Part shown: in pieces, positions 1-7,403 of the stretch
Position numbering within the stretch: the stretch's first letter is position 1
Layout of the letters: each line of letters starts with the position of its first letter
Assembly (NCBI RefSeq): GCF_000349565.1
Contig: NZ_APJN01000081.1
Span: forward strand, 21,788 to 85,787
DNA length: 64,000 nucleotides
Direction: 5' to 3'
Origin: Curtobacterium flaccumfaciens UCD-AKU
Lineage (GTDB): Bacteria > Actinomycetota > Actinomycetes > Actinomycetales > Microbacteriaceae
Translations under genes and position numbers: made by a program
Notes under the pieces: model-generated
Told to the model about the DNA's origin: nothing
What the model saw: only the letters and a program-made list of their open reading frames with translations
Database searches by the model: none

Positions 1-95
1 GCGCCCTGCCGGGCGAACTCGTGTGCGGCGGCCCTCCCGATGCCGCTCGATGCTCCGGTGATGACGACGATCTTCCCGCGGTACCGATGTCCCAT
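1..95 (-). CDS. SDR-family oxidoreductase, N-terminal fragment
   Basis: The window cuts this gene; only its first 31 codons are visible, read leftwards from an ATG at 95. They encode a basic start followed by IVVITGASSGIGRAAA. This is the first strand and glycine-rich TGxxxGIG dinucleotide-binding loop of the classical short-chain dehydrogenase/reductase Rossmann fold, where the NAD(P) cofactor sits. The catalytic Ser-Tyr-Lys part lies outside the window, so substrate and activity cannot be judged. The next gene reads away from it on the other strand. Confidence 0.8.
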   Translation of the reverse strand, partial: MGHRYRGKIVVITGASSGIGRAAAHEFARQG

Positions 96-170
96 GCGTC
101 CTTGGTACCCGTCGTCGGTCCGTTCCCGCACAGCCGGGCCGTACCCCTGGGCACGGTGCGAAGATGGAGC

Positions 171-431
171 ATGCGCAAGGACGACCTGACCGTCGACGAA
201 GCCGCGGTCATCGCCGAACACGCCCGCTCCGGTGCCCTCGACGTCGACGACCCCGAGGTGCGGAAGGTCGTCGAGCAGGCGAACCGGGTGCTCGTGCGTG
301 CGCAGATGTGGGGCGAGGAGCGGAGCCCGAAGCTGCGGCGCCGCCGACGGTTCATCGCCATCGGCGCCCTCGTGATGGTGCTCGTCTGGGTCGCCGGGTT
401 GCTCGTGCCGCTGGCACTGCGCTTCGGCTGA
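171..431 (+). CDS. Small single-pass membrane protein, unknown
   Basis: This is an 86-residue protein of unknown function. The first 45 residues are hydrophilic and acidic (MRKDDLTVDEAAVIAEHARS onwards). A strongly basic stretch (KLRRRRR) then leads into one C-terminal hydrophobic helix at about residues 60-82, with only two residues after it. By the positive-inside rule the N-terminal part should face the cytoplasm, as in a tail-anchored protein. I chose the ATG at 171, preceded by a weak AGATGGAGC ribosome-binding-like stretch. An upstream in-frame start at 21 would add residues of poor coding character. No family is recognised. Confidence 0.55.
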   Translation: MRKDDLTVDEAAVIAEHARSGALDVDDPEVRKVVEQANRVLVRAQMWGEERSPKLRRRRRFIAIGALVMVLVWVAGLLVPLALRFG

Positions 432-556
432 CGGGTCCGTCAGCGCCGACTGCGGTGTGCGCGGTGTGGACCGAACACGGTCAGACCCTGGTCAGACGCG
501 CCCCGATGGTGCATGATCCGACGACCACACCACCGCCGCACTGCAGGGAGCACGAC

Positions 557-1414
557 TTGGACCAGCACATCGATCGACGGCGCTTCGTGTCGCTCGGACT
601 CGCAGGCGCTGCCGCCACCGCGCTCGGCGTCACGGCGATCGGCGCGGACGGGTCGGCGCAGGCGGCGACCGGGGCTGCGGCCCCGACTGCCGAACCCGTC
701 CTGCTCGCCGCCGACGAGTTCGACGGCCCGGCCGGCAGTGCACCGAACCCGGCGGTCTGGCGGTACGACCTGGGTGCCGGCGGCTGGGGAAACGCCGAAC
801 TGGAGACCTACACGGACTCGCGGCGGAACGCGGCGCTCGACGGCGCGGGCAACCTCGTCATCACCGCACAGCGCGAAGCCGACGGCTCGTACACCTCGGC
901 CCGGCTGAAGTCCGAAGGCGCCTCCACCGCGCAGTTCGGCCGCATCGAGGCGCGGATCCGGATCCCTCGGGGGCAGGGCATCTGGCCGGCGTTCTGGATG
1001 CTCGGCGCCGACATCGGGCAGGTCGGCTGGCCCGCGTGCGGGGAGATCGACGTCATGGAGAACGTCGGGTACGAGCCGGGGATCGTGCACGGCACGGTGC
1101 ACGGGCCCGGGTACTCCGGTGCCCAGGGCATCTCGGCGTCGTACACGGCTCCGTCCGGCGCAGCGTTCGCCGACGACTTCCACGTGTACGGGGTCGACTG
1201 GCGCCCCGGTTCGATCACCTGGACGGTCGACGGTGTCGCGTACCGGACCCTCACCCGGGCCGACGTGGGATCGAACCCGTGGGTCTTCGACAAGCCGTTC
1301 TTCGTCATCCTCAACGTCGCGGTCGGCGGCACGTGGCCCGGGTCGCCCGACGACTCGACGCAGTTCCCGCAGCAGATGACCGTCGACTGGCTGCGGGTCC
1401 ACCAGAACGCCTAG
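557..1414 (+). CDS. Tat-exported glycoside hydrolase family 16 (beta-glucanase-like)
   Basis: This 285-residue secreted enzyme should hydrolyse internal beta-1,3 or mixed beta-1,3/1,4 glucan bonds, the usual activity of GH16; the substrate cannot be fixed from sequence. A twin-arginine signal (RRRFVSLGLAG, residues 7-17) precedes a hydrophobic core and an AQA cleavage region. The GH16 catalytic signature EIDVME lies at residues 163-168, giving Glu163 as nucleophile, Asp165 as assistant and Glu168 as acid/base. The downstream tryptophan-rich beta-strands WRPGSITWTVDG and the ending MTVDWLRVHQ are also typical. The TTG at 557 is chosen because it directly follows GCAGGGAG and gives a complete Tat signal. 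The gene stands alone and suits turnover of plant, fungal or algal glucan. Confidence 0.88.
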   Translation: MDQHIDRRRFVSLGLAGAAATALGVTAIGADGSAQAATGAAAPTAEPVLLAADEFDGPAGSAPNPAVWRYDLGAGGWGNAELETYTDSRRNAALDGAGNLVITAQREADGSYTSARLKSEGASTAQFGRIEARIRIPRGQGIWPAFWMLGADIGQVGWPACGEIDVMENVGYEPGIVHGTVHGPGYSGAQGISASYTAPSGAAFADDFHVYGVDWRPGSITWTVDGVAYRTLTRADVGSNPWVFDKPFFVILNVAVGGTWPGSPDDSTQFPQQMTVDWLRVHQNA

Positions 1415-1441
1415 CCGGGGTCGCGCCGCGGCAGGAGCGTG

Positions 1442-1666
1442 TCAGGGACGACGGTTCGCCCGGGCGACGAGCCACAGGTAGGTGCTGTGCCCGACCAGGG
1501 CGAGTCCGAAGAACACCGCGGCGACCGCGTACACCCGGTCGAGCTTGCCCTGCCCGATCACGAGCATCACGACGCAGAACACGACGGCGATCGCGAGGAC
1601 ACCGACCTGCACGGTCGACCAGATCCGTCGGAAGCGCGGCATGCCCGTCTCGTTCACGCCACCCAT
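1442..1666 (-). CDS. Small two-helix membrane protein, unknown
   Basis: This 74-residue protein is mostly two hydrophobic helices, about residues 18-38 (VQVGVLAIAVVFCVVMLVIG) and 44-68, joined by GKLDRV and ended by the basic tail ARANRRP. This predicts a hairpin in the cytoplasmic membrane with both ends inside. No family is recognised. The ATG at 1666 is used; an internal ATG at 1642 would give a 66-residue version and is a real alternative, since neither has a strong ribosome-binding site. It follows the DUF3140 gene on the same strand with 14 bases between them, so the two are probably cotranscribed. Confidence 0.6.
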   Translation of the reverse strand: MGGVNETGMPRFRRIWSTVQVGVLAIAVVFCVVMLVIGQGKLDRVYAVAAVFFGLALVGHSTYLWLVARANRRP

Positions 1667-1680
1667 TCTGCCCGATGCCG

Positions 1681-2019
1681 TCAGTGCTTCTCCGGGTCGT
1701 GTCCCCAGTTCATGAGCGAGTACCGCCACGGGGTGTCGTGCACGTCGCCGTCGGGGCGCTGCTCCGCGTGCCGGGCGACGTAGCCGACGACCTTCCGCAT
1801 GTGCGCCAGGTCGTCGTCGGTGCGGTCGGCCTTGTGCTTCTGGAGGATGCGGATGATGTGCCGACCGCTCTCGTGCCCGGTCGACTCGCCGCCGCCGGAG
1901 GGCTTCTGCCCGACGGACTTCGACTCGTCGGTGTCGAGCCACCTCCGCAACTCGGTGGCGGTCATGTTCACCGCGTCGTCGAAGTCGGCCCGGGTCTGCT
2001 CGTCGTCGTGCTCGCTCAT
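1681..2019 (-). CDS. DUF3140 domain protein
   Basis: This 112-residue soluble protein matches the DUF3140 family along its whole length: AVNMTATELRRWLDTDESKSVG near residue 16, then GHESGRHIIRILQKHKADRT, then DLAHMRKVVGYVARHAEQRP and the ending WRYSLMNWGHDPEKH. The family is widespread in actinobacteria and some other soil bacteria and has no established function. The conserved charged pattern suggests a small nucleic-acid or nucleotide associated protein, but that is a guess. The start at 2019 gives MSEHDDEQ. Its 3' end lies 14 bases before the start of the small membrane protein gene, so the two probably form an operon. Confidence 0.85.
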   Translation of the reverse strand: MSEHDDEQTRADFDDAVNMTATELRRWLDTDESKSVGQKPSGGGESTGHESGRHIIRILQKHKADRTDDDLAHMRKVVGYVARHAEQRPDGDVHDTPWRYSLMNWGHDPEKH

Positions 2020-2133
2020 GCGGTCGAGACAACCCGTCGGTCCTGGACGACTGCGCAGTGCGGGCCGGGTCAGATGGGAATGGAACGACCCCGCGCGGTG
2101 TCGAACTCTCCACTGACCACGAAGGAGCCCACC

Positions 2134-2280
2134 ATGAGCGTCGACCTCCACGAGAGCACCGGCACCCGGATCGTCACCGACGAGCGGACGTGCCTGCAGA
2201 CGACCGTCCTGCCGAAGCTGCACGACGAGCGCACCCCGTCCTTCGGCCGCTGGCTCGGACAGATCAACCACACCGGCTGA
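2134..2280 (+). CDS. Short peptide of 48 residues, unknown
   Basis: A 48-residue frame begins at an ATG seven bases after a good GAAGGAG ribosome-binding site at 2121-2127, which is the main reason to believe it. The product (MSVDLHESTGTRIVTDERTC, ending FGRWLGQINHTG) is hydrophilic with a single cysteine and no signal or membrane segment. I recognise no family. It lies divergent from the DUF3140 gene, so the roughly 110 bases between them would hold both promoters. Confidence 0.5.
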   Translation: MSVDLHESTGTRIVTDERTCLQTTVLPKLHDERTPSFGRWLGQINHTG

Positions 2281-2395
2281 GCCGGCACCCGGCGACGGCA
2301 CGCACGGCCCGGCCCAGACACCCGGCCCGCCAGGCCCGCCAGGCACGGCCTGTCGCCGCCGAAGTCGCCGTCGCCGGCACTGCTACCGTGCACCC

Positions 2396-3343
2396 ATGTC
2401 CTGGGGCCGGCGGTACTACGCGCTGCAAGCCGTCGGCGGAGCGGCCTGGTGGATCGCCGTCGCCACGCTGCCGTGGGTCCGGACCACCACGCTCGGTTCG
2501 CTCGACCCGGTGCTCGTCGCCGTCTTCGACGTCCCGTTGTTCGTCGTGGCCTCGGCCCTCGCCGCCGCCGGTGTCCGGGCCGCCGCGGTCGTCACGACGG
2601 GATGGACCGCCGTGGTGCTCTGCGCGCTCGCCGTCTGGGCAACGGCCACCGGCGAGGCCGGCTGGGGCGTGCTGATCATGCTCGCGGCCACGATCGGCTC
2701 GGTGCTCGCGCTCGGTCTCGTGCTGCTCGGACGGATCCCGACCGAGTGGGTGACGAGCGGCCCGCTGCGGATCCGCACCGCCGACGCCGACGCCCCGCGG
2801 TCCCGGCACGTCGCCGCGACCGTGCTGCAGATCGTCGTGTTCTGGGGTCTGTTCCTCGGGGTGTTCCCCCTGGTCATCGCGTTCGCGGAGCACCGATGGG
2901 GCCTGCACCCGGACCTGCCCGCTCCCCTGGTGAGCGCCTCGACCGTCCTCGGGGTGGTCGTGCTCCTGCTGGCGAGCGCACTCGGCATCGCGTCGGCGGC
3001 GGCCATGTCGACGAAGGGCGGCGGCACCCCGCTGCCCTCGGCGACGGCGAACCGCCTGGTCGTCGCGGGGCCGTACCGTTCGGTGCGGAACCCGATGGCC
3101 CTGGCCGGCATCACCCAGGGCGTCGCCGTCGGCCTGCTGCTGTCGTCGTGGCTGGTCGTCGTCTACGCGGTCGCGGGTTCCGTGGTCTGGAACTGCATCG
3201 TCCGACCGCTCGAGGAAGCCGACCTCGACGAGCGGTTCGGCGACGACTTCCGCCGGTACGCCGAGCAGGTGCGCTGCTGGGTGCCTCGGTGGCCGATCCC
3301 CGCTCGGGTGGGCTCGGTGCCGCTCAGTTCGTCGCGCCGCTGA
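2396..3343 (+). CDS. Isoprenylcysteine/phospholipid methyltransferase-like membrane protein
   Basis: This 315-residue multi-pass membrane protein has about seven hydrophobic segments and a C-terminal half typical of the ICMT/phospholipid methyltransferase (NnrU-like) superfamily. The motif GPYRSVRNPM near residues 225-234 and RPLEEADLDERFGDDFRRYA near 275-295 form the family's SAM-binding and loop signatures. Members methylate small or lipid substrates at the membrane, and the substrate here is unknown. The ATG at 2396 sits seven bases after a TACCGT -10-like hexamer (2384-2389), suggesting a leaderless or nearly leaderless transcript. The last 15 residues diverge from the family. Confidence 0.8.
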   Translation: MSWGRRYYALQAVGGAAWWIAVATLPWVRTTTLGSLDPVLVAVFDVPLFVVASALAAAGVRAAAVVTTGWTAVVLCALAVWATATGEAGWGVLIMLAATIGSVLALGLVLLGRIPTEWVTSGPLRIRTADADAPRSRHVAATVLQIVVFWGLFLGVFPLVIAFAEHRWGLHPDLPAPLVSASTVLGVVVLLLASALGIASAAAMSTKGGGTPLPSATANRLVVAGPYRSVRNPMALAGITQGVAVGLLLSSWLVVVYAVAGSVVWNCIVRPLEEADLDERFGDDFRRYAEQVRCWVPRWPIPARVGSVPLSSSRR

Positions 3344-3383
3344 GCGGTCCGACGACGCCGGCGTCGTCGTTCGGCGCCGCCGG

Positions 3384-3458
3384 GTCGTCGAGACGCCTCC
3401 GTTTCCGGCGGCGTCTCGACGACGGGGCGGCGTCTCGACGACACGCCGGCGTCTCGAC
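3384..3458. repeat. Cluster of GGCGTCTCGACG repeats, probable terminator
   Basis: GTCGTCGAGACGCC at 3384-3397 is the inverse of GGCGTCTCGACGAC at 3410-3423, giving a 14-bp stem with a 12-base loop. The right arm recurs as direct copies at 3429-3442 and 3448-3459. It follows the methyltransferase stop by 40 bases and precedes the convergent acyltransferase, so a transcription terminator is the simplest role. The direct copies suggest it grew by slippage. Confidence 0.7.
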
Positions 3459-3497
3459 GTGACGCCGGCGTGTCCGGACCGGCACCGACACCGGCCT

Positions 3498-3529
3498 GGA
3501 GGCGCCAGGCGGCGCCGCCACGGGCCTCC
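3498..3529. repeat. Decayed copy of the GGAGGC/GCCTCC palindrome family
   Basis: GGAGGC at 3498-3503 and GCCTCC at 3524-3529 frame a GC-rich centre, at the meeting point of two convergent genes. The arms beyond the core have drifted (GCCTGGAGGC against GCCTCCTGTC). It is grouped with the better copies at 8659, 43612, 45887 and 49148. Confidence 0.5.
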
Positions 3530-3535
3530 TGTCCG

Positions 3536-4153
3536 TCAGCCGGCCGGGTCCACCACCGGCGGCCGCGCGGACGGGGCGAGCGCACGGATCCGCTTGGCGG
3601 GGACGCCGGCGTAGACGCCGTGCGCCGCCAGGCGGCCGACCACCACGGCGCCGGCTGCGACCACCACGTCGTGCTCGATGTGGGCCCCCGGCAGGATGGT
3701 GGCCCGACCGCCGATCCAGACGTGCTCCTCGATGAGGACCGGGCGGCCCGTCGGGACGTCGTTCCACCGGCCGTCGGCGTCGATGTCGTGGTGGCTCGTC
3801 ATGATGAGCACCTGCATGCCGATCGCGGTGTTCGCACCGATCGTCACGGGTGCCACGGCCTCGACGGTGACGTTCCGGTTGCAGAACACGCCCCGGCCGA
3901 TCGTCAGGTGCCTGGGATCGCCCGTCAGCGAGAACCCGGCGCCCACACCGGACTCCGCGCGGGCCCCGGCGACGAGCAGCAGGAGCCGCCGCACGATCCG
4001 CGGCAGCAGCGCCGACCCGAGCACGGCGGTGAAGAGCAGGTGCTCCCTGGCGTGTGCGGCATCCTCGAGGAGCCGCCGACCGAACGTCGACGGGGCAGCA
4101 ACCGCCGGAGCGGGTGCCGAGGTCGGGACGGGTGGTGCTGCTGAGCCGGCCAT
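3536..4153 (-). CDS. Hexapeptide-repeat O-acyltransferase (maltose/galactoside acetyltransferase-like)
   Basis: This 205-residue protein belongs to the left-handed beta-helix acyltransferases that move an acetyl or longer acyl group from CoA to a sugar or similar hydroxyl. After about 70 variable residues come the coil repeats (LTIGRGVFCNRNVTVEAVAP, VTIGANTAIG), the catalytic-histidine region MTSHHDID, then HVWIGGRATILPGAHI and the closing GVYAGVPAKRIRAL. This layout is that of the NodL/LacA/Maa group. The ATG at 4153 is preferred because GGAG lies five bases upstream; an upstream frame adds unconvincing residues. The N-terminal extension is Ala/Pro-rich. Its target sugar is unknown. Confidence 0.85.
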   Translation of the reverse strand: MAGSAAPPVPTSAPAPAVAAPSTFGRRLLEDAAHAREHLLFTAVLGSALLPRIVRRLLLLVAGARAESGVGAGFSLTGDPRHLTIGRGVFCNRNVTVEAVAPVTIGANTAIGMQVLIMTSHHDIDADGRWNDVPTGRPVLIEEHVWIGGRATILPGAHIEHDVVVAAGAVVVGRLAAHGVYAGVPAKRIRALAPSARPPVVDPAG

Positions 4154-4288
4154 GGGGTCTCCAGTCGTCGTGGCTGCGTGTCCGTGCAGCGCCACCGTAG
4201 GACGACGACCGTCGGCGACCGGCCGGACGACGGGCGGTTGCGGGATTCTTGCGGGGCCGCGCCGCTCGGCGGCCACGCGCCGGCTCGG

Positions 4289-5245
4289 CTACGCGCGTGC
4301 GCCGTCGCGGGCGGTGGACGCCGTCTGCCGGGGCAGCTCGCCGAACTCCTCGCGGTAGCTCCCCGCGAACCGGCCCAGGTGGGCGAACCCGGTGGCACGG
4401 GCGATCTCGGCGACGCTCCGGCCGTCTCCGGACTCGAGCTGTTCGCGCGCGAGCAGCAGCCGGATCCGACGCAGGTACATCGTCGGGGTGATGCCGTGGT
4501 GGCGCTGGAACGCCGCCTGCACGCCGCGCACGCTCAGGCCGGCGGCCTCGGCGACGTCGTCGACGCTGATCGGTTCGGTGGCGTGCTCGAGCAGGAACGT
4601 CTCGGCTCGGGCGAACCGGGCCGTGGCGGCCACGACCGGTTCGTGCTGGCCGACGGGCCAGTGCGGGATGGCGGTGAGCAGGCCACCGGCCGCGAAGCGG
4701 GCGAGTTCCCGCTCACGCTCGACCGGCACGGTCTCCGGTCCGGCCAGGACCTCCTGGGCGACGGACCGGACCATCAGCCACCAGGCCGCCAGCGGTGCGC
4801 CCTCGGGGACGTGCCGCGGACGGAACTCGAGCGGGCCCGGGGCCCAGTCCCCACGCTCCGCTGCGACCTGCTCGACGATCGCGCGGTCGATGCGCAGGAC
4901 GTCCTTGTTGCAGTCGATCCACCGGAAGCGCTGCGGGCCCTGCCGGAACAGCATCGGGCGGCCGATCTGCACCGGCTCGCCGTCGAGCTGCGCGACGCCC
5001 GACTTCATCCAGACGATCATCATCTCGCTGCCCGGCTCGATCGCTCCGCGCAGGTCGCCCGTGCAGCGGGTGGACTCGAGCGACAGCAGCGACGTCCCGC
5101 GGATCCGTTCCTCGAAGACGAACTCGGCGTCCGTCGGCTCGACCGACAGGTCGTGCGTGGTGTGCGTCCGAGCCAGGGCCTCGGCCGCGACCGACGGCTC
5201 GACGGTCTGGATCTCCCGCAGCAGGCGGTGCATCGTCTCGGGCAC
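4289..5245 (-). CDS. AraC-family transcriptional regulator
   Basis: This 318-residue regulator has an N-terminal cupin-like ligand/dimer domain (about residues 15-190, of the AraC_binding_2 type) and a C-terminal pair of helix-turn-helices from about residue 220. The first is ISVDDVAEAAGLSVRGVQAAF; the second ends with the family signature GRSVAEIARATGFAHLGRFAGSYREEFGELP. I start it at GTG 5245, eight bases after GGGAGG; the ATG at 5233 is the alternative. It lies divergent from the gene at 5352, whose promoter would share the 106-base gap. No target operon is obvious in the neighbourhood. Confidence 0.9.
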   Translation of the reverse strand: MPETMHRLLREIQTVEPSVAAEALARTHTTHDLSVEPTDAEFVFEERIRGTSLLSLESTRCTGDLRGAIEPGSEMMIVWMKSGVAQLDGEPVQIGRPMLFRQGPQRFRWIDCNKDVLRIDRAIVEQVAAERGDWAPGPLEFRPRHVPEGAPLAAWWLMVRSVAQEVLAGPETVPVERERELARFAAGGLLTAIPHWPVGQHEPVVAATARFARAETFLLEHATEPISVDDVAEAAGLSVRGVQAAFQRHHGITPTMYLRRIRLLLAREQLESGDGRSVAEIARATGFAHLGRFAGSYREEFGELPRQTASTARDGARA

Positions 5246-5351
5246 GTGACGATCCTCCCGAGATCTCGGCGTCCGCGCAACGAGCGACGCGCCGGGTTCC
5301 TGGACGGCGACCAGCGAGGGCACTGTTTGCTGTGCTCCAGGAGGTCGCCAC

Positions 5352-5681
5352 ATGAAGCAGATCCAGTACGACCGCTCGACGATCCTGACGAGCGACGACG
5401 TGGCCGATGCCGTGATCGAGTACGCCGCGGCCCTGGCCGGCGGCAACCGGGCGGACACCGTCGCGATCCCCTCGGTGGCGGCGGACGGCACCATGACGAC
5501 CACCAAGGTGCTCATCGGCCCGTCGAGCCAGCTCGTCGTCGCCGATGCCGACGAGGACGAGCTCGAGCGCGAGGACGCGGACTTCGTCGAGCGGTTGCGT
5601 GCCGCCGCACTGACGTTCGAGCACGACGAGGTGATCCACGCGGACACCCGGTCGGACCTGACCGAGGGGCCCGTGGCCTAG
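5352..5681 (+). CDS. Unknown 109-residue protein, paralogue of 5717-6031
   Basis: The function is unknown. The N-terminal half (ILTSDDVADAVIEYAAALAG, then TVAIPSV) is clearly related to the protein encoded just downstream on the other strand, and both end in an acidic linker followed by a helix. The fold would be a small alpha/beta domain that pairs a helix with strands (TTTKVLIGPSSQLVVADAD), possibly a dimeric sensor or DNA-binding accessory, but no known domain is recognised. A strong AGGAGGT ribosome-binding site at 5338-5344 fixes the start. The protein is cytoplasmic, without cysteine or membrane segments. Confidence 0.8.
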   Translation: MKQIQYDRSTILTSDDVADAVIEYAAALAGGNRADTVAIPSVAADGTMTTTKVLIGPSSQLVVADADEDELEREDADFVERLRAAALTFEHDEVIHADTRSDLTEGPVA

Positions 5682-5716
5682 CAGGGCCTGCGGGCGCGGG
5701 GAGGTGGACCGCTGGA

Positions 5717-6031
5717 CTAGCGCCCGAAGTCCGGCGGCTCGGCGCTCGTGTCCACGGCGAGCACCGCTTCGGTGCGGCGCGCGACCTCGAGCAGGAACGC
5801 TTCGCCCTCGGGTTCGAGGTCGTCGTCGGGTGCGGGCTCCACCGCGACCGGGACACCCGGGGCCAGCAACACCTCGACGGTGCTCGCCACCCCGAAGTCG
5901 TCGGCGGTGGGGATCGACACGACGTCGCTCAGTCGGCTCTGGTGCAGCGCGGCCGCGTAGCGGATCACCGCTTCGGCGATCGAGTCGCTCGTCAGGACAC
6001 GGACGGTGCCCGCGTAGTTCACGTACTTCAA
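5717..6031 (-). CDS. Unknown 104-residue protein, paralogue of 5352-5681
   Basis: This is the second member of a local paralogous pair, facing the first tail to tail with 35 bases between stops. It shares the pattern LTSDSIAEAVIRYAAAL, VVSIPTADD and TVEVLLAPGVPVAVEP, followed by an acidic PAPDDDLEPEGE linker and a terminal helix. The start is a TTG at 6031, five bases after AGGGAG; no better ATG or GTG exists in frame. Neither protein has a known domain. A duplication followed by inversion is the likely origin. Confidence 0.75.
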   Translation of the reverse strand: MKYVNYAGTVRVLTSDSIAEAVIRYAAALHQSRLSDVVSIPTADDFGVASTVEVLLAPGVPVAVEPAPDDDLEPEGEAFLLEVARRTEAVLAVDTSAEPPDFGR

Positions 6032-6233
6032 CGTTGCTCCCTGGTGAAGAGGAGCATCCGCCGCGGTGACGGTTCCCTGATCCGGTGCCACGGTAGGCCG
6101 CCGTCGGGCCACGCACACATCTTCGCGGACAGAACGGGGTACGCGGCGCCCGGCCGGTCGGTGCCGGGTGACCGGTGTCGGGGGACGCTCCCCCTGAACC
6201 GTCGCCCACCGCGAGCGGCCTACGTTCTGGCCC

Positions 6234-6731
6234 ATGTCCACGCGAGCGAAGACCGTCACGGCGCTGTTCGGCGCCGCCACCGTAGCCCTGCTGCTCACCG
6301 CCTGCGACCCCGGCGGAGCGCAGAACATCGACCCCGTCGGCAAGGTGCCCGGCTCCGAGCAGAAGTCCCAGTCGGCGCAGTGCGATGTTGCCGCGAGTGC
6401 CACCGTCGACATGATCGACGAGGCGGTCGGGTCGCACGACACCACCGAGTTCGCGAACGTCCAGGAGGGCGACGGCGGCTGGTACCTCGGTGCGGCGATC
6501 GTCCCGGCGGACAGCAACGACTCGAACGACGACGAGATCACCGTCTGGGCGACCACCGCCGACCCCACGGCCGACGGCTTCGACGGTCCGCTGTACGCCG
6601 TGAACGACGTCGCGAAGCAGGCCGTCGCCGACGAGTCGACCACCACCTCGGACGCGCCGACGCCGTTCGCCGACGACTCCGAGGCCGCCCAGCAGGTCGA
6701 GAGCTGCGTCGTCGAGGCGTCCGACCGCTAG
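6234..6731 (+). CDS. Secreted lipoprotein, unknown
   Basis: This 165-residue protein has a signal peptide with a clear lipobox (LLLTAC, cysteine near residue 24), so it should be diacylated and tethered to the outer face of the membrane. The mature part is acidic with many Asp and Ser and contains two more cysteines (AQCDV and ESCVV), which could form a disulfide bridge. No family is recognised. It is convergent with another small lipoprotein gene, and a shared hairpin at 6749-6780 separates them. Confidence 0.78.
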   Translation: MSTRAKTVTALFGAATVALLLTACDPGGAQNIDPVGKVPGSEQKSQSAQCDVAASATVDMIDEAVGSHDTTEFANVQEGDGGWYLGAAIVPADSNDSNDDEITVWATTADPTADGFDGPLYAVNDVAKQAVADESTTTSDAPTPFADDSEAAQQVESCVVEASDR

Positions 6732-6748
6732 TCGCCGGACACCCTGCC

Positions 6749-6780
6749 GTGGCCGGTCAGCCCTTGGGCTGGTCGGCCAC
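6749..6780. terminator. Bidirectional hairpin terminator
   Basis: GTGGCCGGTCAGCCC (6749-6763) pairs with GGGCTGGTCGGCCAC (6766-6780), apart from a two-base internal mismatch, over a two-base loop. It lies between convergent lipoprotein genes and runs into the last codons of the minus-strand gene. Confidence 0.65.
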
Positions 6781-7110
6781 TTCCACGTCCACGTGGTATT
6801 CGTCGCCCCCGTCGGTGCTGATGGTGGACACCGAGTCGTAGACCACGTCGTAGCCCGCGGTGTTCACGTCGCAGTGCACCTCGGCGCCGTCCTCGATCGC
6901 GATGTCGTCCTCGCCGCAGTCGACCTCGGGCGTCGCGTCCGAGATGTCCGCCAGCGCGTCGACGACGACCTGTTCGAAGGCCTCCGGCGTGACGGTCCGC
7001 GAGGACGAAGCGGTCGAAGTCGACGTCGTCACCGTGCACCCGCTGAGCGTCACCGCCAGCGCGATCGTCGCGGTGAGCGTCGCGAGCGTGGTGGTGGTGC
7101 GCTGCTGCAT
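6757..7110 (-). CDS. DUF4333-like lipoprotein
   Basis: This 117-residue protein has a signal peptide ending in the lipobox TLSGC (cysteine near residue 25), a threonine/serine-rich linker and a compact domain. The domain has two cysteines in the pattern EVDCGEDDIAIEDGAEVHCD, followed by beta-strands (YDVVYDSVST, YHVDVEV). This matches the DUF4333 family of actinobacterial lipoproteins, whose paired cysteines probably form a disulfide. The molecular function of the family is not known. The ATG start at 7110 gives MQQRTTTTLATL. Confidence 0.75.
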   Translation of the reverse strand: MQQRTTTTLATLTATIALAVTLSGCTVTTSTSTASSSRTVTPEAFEQVVVDALADISDATPEVDCGEDDIAIEDGAEVHCDVNTAGYDVVYDSVSTISTDGGDEYHVDVEVADQPKG

Positions 7111-7286
7111 GGTGTCCCCCGTCGTCCCCTGGCCGGTGGCTGCCCCGCGATCGGGGCCGGCCGTTCCCGACGGTAGTCGCCGCGACGGTGCGAGGACGCC
7201 GTCTGGTCCGAATCCGGTGGCGCACCGGCGGCTGGACGTCCGCCCGGGGTGTCGTGAAGGGGCGCTCAGCCGGTGGGCGAGTTCAC

Positions 7287-7315
7287 TAGACGATCGTCTT
7301 CTGAACCCCTACGGT
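7287..7315 (+). promoter_or_regulatory. Promoter with TetR-type palindrome, upstream of the GT4 gene
   Basis: TAGACG (7287-7292) and TACGGT (7310-7315) are spaced by 17 bases as -35 and -10. The perfect 12-bp palindrome AGACGATCGTCT (7288-7299) covers the -35 and the start of the spacer. The same arrangement recurs at 16668, 17332 and 18738, so a shared repressor is likely; the best candidate is the TetR protein at 17977-18630. Confidence 0.7.
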
Positions 7316-7403
7316 TCCGAACACCCCGTCCTGCCACGAACCGTGAGAGACCGCATGCGCACCCCTCGTCAGACCACACCCCTGATCGGGCCCGGCAGCT
7401 GAC

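Noticed and set aside
4178..6841. A very long open frame on the plus strand
   Set aside because: It lies antisense to the AraC gene and across two well-supported genes. The Arg/Pro-rich product has no domain and arises from high GC in the third position.
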